64,000 bases of DNA, taken from the NCBI RefSeq assembly GCF_040054535.1, contig NC_090779.1:21004501-21068500 (forward strand), in the 5' to 3' direction. Position numbers and translations under genes: made by a program. The DNA is from Antennarius striatus. Lineage: Eukaryota > Chordata > Actinopteri > Lophiiformes > Antennariidae. Below, piece after piece: positions 40,320 to 51,000 of this stretch. The stretch's first letter is position 1. Each line of letters begins with the position of its first letter. Under the pieces are notes generated by a model. The model worked only from the letters and a program-made list of their open reading frames with translations. It was not told the origin of the DNA and made no database searches.

Positions 40320-43300
40320 ATGGATGTCATAGACCCCATCATCTCCATCGCCTCAGAGATCTACACTCTGGTGGAGAACGTGAAGGCCAATAAGAAACGC
40401 TGTCAGCGTGTTTCTCAGCGTGTCAGAGCCCTGGAAGACCTGGTGAGGTCCATCAAACAGACGGAGCACAAACGAACGTCTGCAGATGTAGAAAGAGCCC
40501 TCAAGGAACTGTGCATCACTCTGAAATCAGCCCAAGAGTTCATCATTAAATTCACTCTGGCCAACTGGTTGGAAAGAGTCTTGAAATGCAACAGCCACGG
40601 AGATGAGTTCCACAGCATAAATGAACGGCTGAACGATGCCTTCCAGGTCCTGTCTGGGGCCTTGCAGGTGCAGCATGGGAACACACTCCACCAAGTGTTT
40701 GAACTGCATTCCAGAGAGAGAGAAGATGAAGTGGACGGGAAGGATGATGACATAGAGCTGAAAAACTGTGAGGGAACCGATTCTCACTTTGTGACATTTT
40801 AGTAGGAAAGATAGGTGGAAACTTGTTCAGTCAGACTTTGCTGAGAATTAGAAGTGTGCATAGCCTCCAATCAGAACAATTGTGGTCCTCCAGACCGTGG
40901 TCCTCAAAGATATTGAGGACAACAGATAACTTTGGGACAAGACATTTCAAATACAGTGTAGTTGGACATCAGGCAGCTGAATGACATGAATTAAAAAAGC
41001 ATAATAGGGGACTTTTTAAATCAATGCAATAAGTAGTTTCAACCTGCATTCTCTCAAATGGCCAGCAGGGGACACTGGGTGATTTAATGTAAGCTTACAG
41101 GACTGTACTCCTTTCATTTATTTATCAGTAAACATTTTTTTCATGTAGAGTGAGTTAGCTATATTTTATGGCACCTGTAGTTCAGATATTTAATAAAATG
41201 ATAAATAAAGTAGACAATAAATGACTATTTTTTTGCAACCTCAGCTAATAAGGATAGAGGATAGACCTCTCCTAGTCCCGTCTCTTGGAAAGTACATTCA
41301 TATGAAGATGCTTTTGCTTTTAAGCATTTCTATTGCCTAAATCTAACAACACATGAGCGTTTCTGCAGTGAGGAAATAAATGTAATGCGTCATTTTTCCA
41401 AGCAGCATTTTCATTTCCCTTTTCAGACTCAAGGACTGCTTGACTTCATGTCATCAATGTTTGTGGCTTTCTCCTCAGTGCTGCTGGAACACCTGAAGAA
41501 CCAGGAGGAGAAAGCACAGGCCATGCTGACCGAACTAGAGACCCTCAAAATCAATGTGGGAAAAATCGTAGAGAACAGTTAGTACTTTTCTTTATTCATG
41601 TGAAAGTGATTCTGTCAGTATTATTTTTAAACTAATAGAGCTATAAAACAGAAATAGTAAATAAATGAAACATAGGCAGATTGATACAGACTTTGCATTT
41701 GCCTGGGGCAGTTGTCATGACTAACTTTAAATCTATTATCTTTATAGTGGTGGGCATGAATGCATGTTGATTTATCTATCGAATTAATATTTATCCTCAG
41801 ACTCATATTGATCATATTTGTTGATCAGTGTGTTACTCCTTTAGTTTAAAAGCAATCTGCCCCATAATAACTAAAGTCATTTCAACAGTTTATTCCTTGT
41901 AGTTGTCCTGAATGAATCTTCCGCAGTTCCAAAGGCAGAATGAATTAAACAGATGCTGAGAATTAAAAATCTTTGGAGGAACCAAATGACACAGGGTGAC
42001 TGCATACATTTTACCTCAGTGTGTCAGATTTAGCATATAAGCTTAATAGAATTGGCTCCAATACGGATCCCTGCGTGGATGCCAGGGAAGGAGATGCTAA
42101 CAGTGGACCAGTAGTCACTGACAATTACTTATACAAGTAGGATTTCAATTTTTTCCCCCTCATTTTTCTTGTTATCTGTCTCTCATTAAATGTAGTTTGC
42201 AGGATGCAGATGGTAAGGAAGAAGCTCAATTTAAAAACTTTAAATATTAGCAGGTCTTCCAAGCATTCAGGAAGACTTCCTGGAAGGATCACTGATTTAA
42301 TATCCTTGAGAGGGAAGTGAGATTTTGACAGATCATTAAGTATGGCTATATCTGTCCCTTAAACATCCGTTTGTCATGGGACCGACAATTATTCTGAGCT
42401 CCCCCGCCTCAAAACTGCTGCGGAGGGTCGTTCTGCAACATAGGAAGAAGAAATTAGAGGCAGTGAGGCTGCAACACCACACGCAATAACGTTTACTTGA
42501 CTTGCAAAGTCCCCTGTAAAAACCGCCAATGAATGAACGAGATGTCTTAAATAATAAGCATCTGTCTCTTAGTAAAGTAAACATAATTTGTATTTTCATG
42601 CCAGTATATTAAAATGAGACACTTTGGATTTTAGCTCCCCTTGTTGTTGTTTTTCAGCTGTCAACATTCTTCTTCCTGAACCAAATTAATCCACAACTTG
42701 TTACCTTTTGTTTCTTTTAGTGGATAAGCCCAGCATCTCTGATGAAGTCATCCGGATGATCAAACCGGATGAGCTCAAGTATGAATATCCCAAAGATCCC
42801 TTCATGACGACATCGACCTCAGAGGTGTACAGAGGCCAGTACCATGGATTTCAGGTGGCCATCAAGAGATACATCGACCCCATGAACACCACCGCAAGGT
42901 CTGTGTCACATTTCCTGGACATATACAGGATGAAAATAGATCGCAAAGCCCTCCTTTGCCGTCATTGATAATTATAATCCAACAATATTTTCTGAAATTA
43001 ACTTTTTTTTTTTTCTCAAAATGAAAAGTCCTACTTTAAATATTGTCTTTTTTATGTAGGGAGGTGAAGTCTGTTTTCGATAAAGAAGTTCATACCATGA
43101 AGCGCTTTGAGTCACCCAACATCCTGCGAATGTTTGGTGTCTGTGTTCAGGACGAGGACGGTGAGCGTATTCCGTATGAATCACAGAATATCGTGCCTGT
43201 GGTATTGTAAACTTTATAACGTGATGTGACCTTGATAGGATTCAGCCCTCAGTTCCTCATCATCATGGAGTACTGCGAGAAGGGCAGTCTCCGCCAGGTC

Positions 43301-45392
43301 CTGGACTCGTCCTGCTCGCTGTCCTGGACCAGGAAAGCTTGTATGTGTCTGGATGCAGCAAAAGGACTCTACCGGTCAGTCTGCAAGGATTATTTATATA
43401 TTTGACAAAATATAATGTGTGAGTGAGAAATGATGAAACAAACAAGAAAGGCGTTATGAGATTAAAAACGTTAAATGCTAGAATTTATCTCATAATATTT
43501 TGCTGGATTACTCACTGTGACAGCTAATGTCTCAGAGGATGCAGTATAGATAAAAACCCTACTGTGTTATTGAGATAAAATGTTAAGCAAATGGCAGAAA
43601 TAAACGATTTTGGTTTTTTCCAGCAGAAGGCAGTATGATCATTATAATCACTTTTGTCCTTTAGACTACACAACACAGAAGCAAAATCCAAGGTTCATGG
43701 ATGCATCAACAGCGACAAGTTCCTTGTGGCTAAAGGTTACACAGTCAAGGTGCCCATTACTTAGCGCAAGCTGGGTTTGCTGATTGGGATAGTAAAGGAT
43801 GGGTGTAAAAAAAATGAATAAACTCTTGAAATTGTGATATTTTTTTTCAGCTGGGAGGTTTTGAGTTGGCAAAAACTGAAACATCACTGAAAAAAGCAGG
43901 AAAAAACACAGGGATCCGGTCGCTGTGCTACACCCCTCCTCAGATGCTCGACAATATCAACCATGTCTACAGCAAAGAGTGTGAGATGTACAGGTCAGAG
44001 AGTATCCAGGACTTTTTTCAGTGTAGTTCCTCAAATCCTATATTGTATGTATTTTGGAGACCATTTTCTATGAAGCTGATATTCTTAAAGCTTTCAAAAA
44101 CTACCTTTAATAGTTTTATTAATATTGTGTTTCATCGTTTGTAGCTAATTTAGCATGTAAGGATTCATCATTATCATTTGAGTCAAAGTCAAAATAAATG
44201 TGTTGTCAGAGGAGAATAGAATAGAACCAACTAAGCAACCAAAACACAATGATAATTATCAGTTTCAATAAATCATTCTTAATTATTGATATTACATCAT
44301 TTCTATCCTTTTTATCATTTTTATAAAGTGTTGGTACCCTGGAGAGTCTAACTTCCACGTCGTACATGTGGAGGATGTGAAACAAAATCTCTCCATTCAT
44401 CAACATGTACAGTGAAACACATCTTTGATGAGAAGAAGTAATTCATGAAGTAAATAAAAATATTTATAACTTATAAATATTGTTTTTCAGCTTTGGGATC
44501 GTCCTGTGGGAAATTGTAACCCGTAAGAAACCTTTTGAAGGTGTGTATGTGCAGAACACAATAGTTAACATGCAGCTCTAAGTCTGTGCTTAGCATGACA
44601 TCCTGTAATTTTAAGTGACAAGTCCCAAGTGACAGATTTTTACACAGACAATGAAGCTTTGTACACTATTTTGGCATGGGTGCCATGTAGGCAAAAATCC
44701 AACATTTAAACAACAATAACTCATCCAAAACTCAAGTTTAAAAATAACAACACAAATGAGAAAGAGGCTAAAAACGCTACAGCTGCTCAAATTAATTATT
44801 TTAAGTTGTCAAATGTAAGCGCTCTCCTATCGGTTCCAGGGTGGTCGAATCATGACATCTATCAGAAAGTCTGCAAGGAGAAATTTCAGGAGCCGCTCCC
44901 TGACGACTGTCCTCAACCACTGGCACGTCTGATCAACGCCTGCCGGGCCTATGATAGCTTCCAGAGACCATCTGCTGGAGGTAAATTCCAATCACGGTCA
45001 TCAATACTCAGTTACTTACTATATCTTATAGATTTATAAATGGCAAATGGGGCAATAAAATAACCGGCACTCTGGTGTTGGATTGCAGTGTAATAATTGG
45101 CTGATTTTCATCTTCATGCATACCTTGAATCAGTCACGGTGATTAATTGACATAAAGAGAGCACAAACCGGTTAAATAAAGTAGGTTGTAGCTCCATCTG
45201 AATGACTTGAGATTCCATTTATTGAGACCAATTTTCTTCCTTCAATCCCATCCAAGTGTAACAGAGATCAATAACAATCATACAGAATAACATATGTGAT
45301 ATAAACAATTGTCAATTCCTATTTTGTCTTTTTTTTCTACAGTGCTGATGGATAAATTGGGCAGTGTGGTGGCACAGCTAGAAGGGGAATAA
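40320..45392 (+). CDS. mlkl: MLKL, mixed lineage kinase domain-like pseudokinase
   Basis: Executioner of necroptosis: phosphorylated by RIPK3, it oligomerises and disrupts the plasma membrane through its N-terminal four-helix bundle. Exons are 40320 to about 40667-40767, 41427-41577, 42721-42898, 43060-43160, 43239-43374, 43665-43749, 43851-43993, 44491-44540, 44840-44980 and 45343-45392. Exon 1 encodes the helical bundle, exon 2 the coiled-coil brace, and exons 3-10 the pseudokinase domain. VAIK is present (lysine at 42,864-42,866). The catalytic HRD is replaced by HGCINSDKF, and DFG by GFE (43,857-43,865), as in mammalian MLKL. The pair TS follows in KTETSLKK, where human has the RIPK3 target residues. 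The start ATG has a good context (GTCATGG) six bases after the acceptor. The 3' end of exon 1 is unresolved, because the phase must be 0. With a donor at 40,730 the protein is 481 residues (human 471); with 40,667 it is 460. Confidence 0.94.
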
Positions 45393-45585
45393 AACTCTTC
45401 ATCACTCAACATCTCCATCAACAGGGTCGGTTCTCATCCTCATCGTCAGGACAGGAAACACTGTGAAACAACTGTGAAATCAATTCTATTTTTATTTAAA
45501 GTTTATTGGAAAATAGTAGTAAAAAAAACAAGTCTAATCTACAAATAAAGTTCAACTGCCAATAAAAGACATTTCTAATACATTT
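45393..45585 (+). terminator. mlkl: MLKL 3' UTR with poly(A) signals
   Basis: Two AATAAA hexamers at 45,544-45,549 and 45,561-45,566, about 150-175 bases after the stop. Cleavage is expected 10-30 bases beyond. Confidence 0.7.
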
Positions 45586-46013
45586 ACATTACAATAGTTT
45601 ACTGTAACTTTGGATCAGTGTTCAAACCAAAGACTTGATTCCAAGGGTGTGAAGGAGCAAAAATTTGTATTGCCAAAGTTTTTTATGCTACATATTTTTC
45701 TTTGCTTGTGTTCCATGCAATTGCTTTACACATTGTGTTCCTAACTACTTACATTTAAGTTCAATGTTTAATCAAAAACCAATATTACATGAAGTTCTAA
45801 CAGATTTGCATAAATAACCCACATAATTGCCATTCAAAGGGCTACGTTTTGTATTTGGAGTTCAGATTCTGTGCCTTTTTTTTTTTTACAGTTTTAGAAA
45901 ACTAAGGAAGTTGAATCAACACTTTTAAAAAAAAACTTTTGTCAAAAAGTCAGCCTTATCTTGTGTTTGCTTGTGTTTAGAATGTAAATCAAACAACCAG
46001 CTCACACTCATAA

Positions 46014-46590
46014 TTACATCCCTGCGAAGCGGGGATGTATTGTAATTGTCAGTGTTTGTGTGTTTGTCTGTCCATCCACCAAATATCTTCACAACCACTG
46101 CAGATAGAAAGATGAAAGAAAAATCACATTACTCGGGGGGATAAAAATGGGGACGAAAATGGGGATGATGACCTTAACCTTGAGAAAACTAGGTCAAGGT
46201 CAAATTTAAACTTTTGTACATTGTTTTGCACATAAATCTCAGGAACCAGATAGGATAGTAAGACTAAACAAAAGGTGTTATATTCAGGGAGGCAAGGGGA
46301 TGAAAATTAGATCACAACCTTGATCTTGAAGAACTAGGCCAGTTCGCAGTCTCTGGCTGCCTTGTTCACAGATGCGGTCAACATGGTCACCATTTCAAGT
46401 ATGTTAACCAGCCCATGCAGATACTGTTTACCTGAACCACATAATCCTCTTACTGAGTAAAAGTGATGCTTGATGTAACATGAGTGATGCTTACGTACTA
46501 AAATATGCTGCATGAAAACAAATAAAACAATGCCCTGTTTGTTCTTTACAAGTGATGAAATGGTAACTACGGACGGCAAATAAAGTTATT
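46014..46590 (+). repeat. interspersed repeat with GC hairpin head
   Basis: It begins with a near-perfect palindrome TACATCCC-TGCGAAGCG-GGGATGTA (46,014-46,038). It continues with a body containing two diverged internal copies of a GACCTTAACCTTGAGAAAAC / CAACCTTGATCTTGAAGAAC module (46,169-46,196 and 46,314-46,341). The 3' end reads GGCAAATAAAGTTATTCC. I recall similar sequences as common interspersed repeats in aquatic animals, but I cannot assign a family. The limits are approximate. Confidence 0.55.
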
Positions 46591-47049
46591 CCTCATCCTT
46601 CGGGGGGTCATCTTCCTTCACATCGTGCAGAAAGCGAGGAAGCTGTCACTCTGGCAGAGACATGTCACGTGACCTCTCTTCTGACAAACGCTGACTAGGA
46701 CACAACAGATAGTGATCTAAAATGTTTACCTCAGTCGTGTCACCTGAAAAATTGCGTAGGTCATATTTGGGTGTTTGTTTCAGTTCCTGATTAAATTGGG
46801 AAAATTATTCAAAATTTAAAAGTCACCAAAACGTGTCAATTCATATGAAAAAAAAAGGTGTGTTTTTCTCCCTATGAATGGAGCTCTTTGCGTAACAGAC
46901 GTTCACCCAGCAGGACAGGATGTTATCGGTTTGAGTCCTCTTTTCAGCAAACGATCTTTGGCGGTGACGTCACGGCAGAATTGGGCGTGCAGAGCGAGGA
47001 GGAGCCGGGAGATTCGATCTTTGACCGCGGTTCCAACCCTCCGTAAGGA

Positions 47050-47166
47050 ACTGAAAGTTACCCGTTAACCCTTAATAATAAAGCCCGTTTGATTGCTCTA
47101 TCGGGGGCCATGGTGTCACTACAGAGCGGGGGCGGCAGCTGCCGTTAAACTTCCACTTCCACACAG
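47050..47166 (+). promoter_or_regulatory. rfwd3: RFWD3 promoter/noncoding exon 1
   Basis: A GC-rich island with a GC box (GCGGGGGCGGC, 47,127-47,137) and a perfect donor (ACACAG then GTAAGTG) after 47,166. The next acceptor is at 48,080, 15 bases before the RFWD3 start codon, so a noncoding first exon is likely. No TATA box is visible, as is usual for a housekeeping repair gene. Confidence 0.55.
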
Positions 47167-48095
47167 GTAAGTGTCTGCTCCTGTCTGCGCCGCTGCCGGT
47201 GCAACACCACCAGCGCCACGTCTGTTACCGAACAAGCTAGCGCCGCTAAAAGCTAACCAACTAACAACACATCTTCTTAGCGTTTCCACATCAACAACAC
47301 AAGAACTGACAGCAGCAATGGCTAGTTACTGCATGGCTTTAACGAGCGCCCAATAACATATAGATGCAGGTAGAGCAGCATCACAAACTCTCACATGCTA
47401 GCTAATTGTAGAATAAGCGTTTGCGATTAACAGCTCCTGAACGGCCAGTGATCCTTTTTTTCTCTTTCTTGATTCATAGAATTGATTGTGTGCCATACCG
47501 TTACGTCACAATCAGGTCCGTGTAAGTTCAACCCGATTATAATAAGTTAATAAAAGCTTTGTTTTGTTTTGGAGGCCTCTGCATCCTCGGTCTCTCTTTG
47601 GGTGCTTAGCCGGAGATCACGCGTCTCTCCTCAGTCAGACGCAAATCGCGACAACGAACTCGCGTAGCAGTTGACATGCAGCCTAGTGTGGCGCCACCGG
47701 GAGACGACCGGCATTAATATTCAAAAGCGACGTCATGAAAGTCTTTTTGTCTTTAAAACGTGACTTGAAATGCTACCAAAACTACTGCAGAGGAAAACAG
47801 GAAATTTACCAGGACTATAGTGCTTGAATGGTCGTACTGAATTTGCTGTACAACCTTTGTTACCAAGGTTACAACGTGTAAACTAACTTAAAAGTAGGAT
47901 TCACAGGTTTGGATTGGAGTTTATTCAACGAGGTGTTTGTTTTGAAAGGTTCAGACAGTAGAGAAGTGCAGAAAGAGCAAGGATGTAATTTGAAATTATA
48001 GCATAATCACTTAATTACAATTATTTTGGTTATAAAAAGAGTCTAAATGTAAACACAATAGTCTAACCTTCTTTTCCCAGTCTGCCTCTACGTAG

Positions 48096-51000
48096 ATGGA
48101 GGCCATGGAAGTGGAATCCCCGATGGACCTGCATGTAAGAAGTAGCAGACAGTCACTTGTTGCTGCTGCAGCTGTGGATACGAACGCACCGCTTGTCATC
48201 TCTGACTCTGGCAGCAGCACTGAGGTGGACGAGGATGATGAAGATCACAATGAAAGAGGACAGCCACCAGCTCGCGTACTACCCAGGCTTCCTTCCACTT
48301 GGGCTTTCAGTCAGAGAGCGGTTGGCAGCTCTGTAACTTCACCTTCCACTGCTCAGGGAGCGCCCATGCGGAGGAGACTGCGGTACGCAGAATTCATTTA
48401 CAACGACTTTATTTCCTCCTTGAAATTTCCTGCACCGTGCTTCGGTCATTCAACCTCTTTGTGAATTTCCAGGCAGGGTCTCAGAGTGCACTACCCCAGC
48501 CAGACTGCAACGCCCTCCAGAGGTTTTCCAGATTTCTTGCTTCGAGCACCGGCTGCCAGCGTGGCTGATCCGGATTCTGGCAGCACCACCGAGGTCAGTG
48601 AGTCTGATGAGGAGGTGGAGGAGAGGAACGAAGACGTCCCACCACCCGCCGCAGACTCTGTCGACGCTGTGGGGCCAGCTAGTCCTCGACCCAACCCCTC
48701 CATCCAATACACACAACCACAGGAAGTTGGTCCAAGTGGTGAGTCTGACCAGCATGTTTTTTTATATTTGACATTGTTGGCTGGTTTTTACAGACCAGGG
48801 CAGAATCTATGTCGACTACTGAGTGTCCATTGAGATTTAATTTTTTTTCCCATGTGTTCAGACTCCAGTTCCCCTGCAGATGGTGTCAGAACAGAAGCTC
48901 AGAATGAGGTGATCCATTTAGCATTTAGATGTTTTCCGTCATGCTCCTACCTAACACCATTTATCAGACTTGCGTAGGTTTTAGGCAGGCAACAGATTTT
49001 GCTAAAGGGAAAATAAGTAAATAATGTCAGTAATGACTCAGTTAATGCATTAAATACTAGAATATGAAGATAGATTCCTGATATTAGCTTTCTAAAATAC
49101 ATCAGCATTTGATCCGTACTGGGTGAGGTTTAAGTGTTCTTGTCATTTGAACCTCCAGCCAGTCCCAGAGGCACTGATCTCTGTCCAGTCGTCAGTCGGT
49201 AAGGAGGGTGAAGGCGACAACTGCACCATCTGCTTTGAACCTTGGACGACCGCTGGCGAACACCGGCTGTCCGCTCTGCGTTGCGGACACCTTTTCGGCT
49301 ACACCTGCATCCAGCACTGGCTTAGAACGAAGGGTTCGGATGGTAAATGTCCTCAGGTCAGCAAATTCTTTTAACAGATAGCTACATCAGTCTGTTCCTC
49401 TTTTCTCTCACATCCTGTCACACGCAGATTTGGATGATGACAATTGTTTCTGTTGTTCTTTTTAGTGCAACAAGAAAGCAAAGCGTTCAGACATCATCCT
49501 GCTGTATGCTCCGAAGCTGAGAGCGCTGGACAACTCAGAGCAAGAGAGCTTGAAGAAGTGGGTTTTATTTTTTTGTGCATGCCCTTTGAAAACAACGGTC
49601 ACACAAGATCAATACAAGCTCGTGTGACAATTTGGTGAAACTTTATTTGAAGTTAAAGGCTATTCCATCTCTGATTTGCCTTTTTTTTTAAAGTCAAACG
49701 CCGTCTCTTGTGGCATGGAAGGTGGTTCACATGAGTTTTGAATGATGTCATGTCTGAACACATTACATCATACCTGCATTACTTGACCTTGGTTTACTCT
49801 GAAAGCAAAGTATCTGCTTTTGTTTTTAAATATGACTGTCAGACTCCTGTAAAACACGAGTGTGTTTTTGTGGATTTAGGTCTCTGGAGCAGGAGCAGTC
49901 TCTGAGGAGGAAGGCTGAACTGGAATCAGCTGAGTACAAACTGAAACTGCAGGTCATCACCAGCAAATATGGACAAGCACAACAAGAGCTGCAGGTATCA
50001 GAGAGAACTGTTTGTTAGCTGCTGTTAAACCTGTTTCTGACATTGATTTAGATTTGGTTCATTTGTCTTTGTGGTTGTCATTAAACAGAGGTTGAGTAAA
50101 TATCTCTCCAGCATTGGAGCTTAATTTTGAACAGGGTTTCCATCACTATTTTAATAATCTTGTTCTTAAAGTGTGTCATTGGTACAATTAACTGCTTTTA
50201 ATCATAAGTGTTAGAACTCTGTAAGTAGATCGGTGAACTGATTCTGAAACTTGAATTTGAAAGACTTGTAAAATATTTGTTTTACAATTCAAAAAAACTA
50301 GACATATATTTAACTTGGGAATTCAAATATTTTTCTAAACTGGGTCTTATATTAACCTGTTTTAATCATAAATCGGTTATTATTAGCAACTGTTTACCGG
50401 ATGGTAAAGCTTTAATAATATCTTCGTCATCCCTCACGTTATTGTATTGCATTGTCACATACATGTAAGGAGGCAAATCTTCCTGTTCCTGGTTCCTGGT
50501 GTTCCTGGTTAAAATGGACCTCCTCTCCTCCTCCTGCGTTCCTCCTGTTTCTGTAGGAGCTGCGGGTTTTAATGGCCCAGGCTGGTAGAAGTTCATTTCC
50601 TTCCTCATGCCCCTCATCTTCCTCCTCATCGGCACCGTCATCTGTCCTTGTCGGCCTGTCTCAGAGGGCGGACGGGACAAGAATTTGCCAGTACAGTTTT
50701 TCTAAGGCGGTGCTGGTGTCTCAGAGCGGGGGCTCCAGGGTTCTGTCCTACTGTGAGCCTCTGAGCTGCCTGCTGGCCTCTCAGCCTTCCCCCCACTCCA
50801 ACCTGGTGCCTGGTGAGCCGTCTTCCTTTCTTCCTCCTGGTCCACCGGCTTAAAGGTGGCAGCATTGCTGAATCCAGTGATCCTGAACAGCATGTACTGC
50901 ATATCTAATCAGACCATTTAAAGTTATTCATGTGTGTATTGATTCAGTGCAGTGTGTGTTCACATTTATTACACAGTATTACACAACATATTTCTGTACC

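Noticed and set aside
46873-46930. tRNA-like segment with GGTTTGAGTCC resembling a B box
   Set aside because: No matching A box at the right distance and no cloverleaf could be drawn; perhaps an old SINE remnant, but not supportable.
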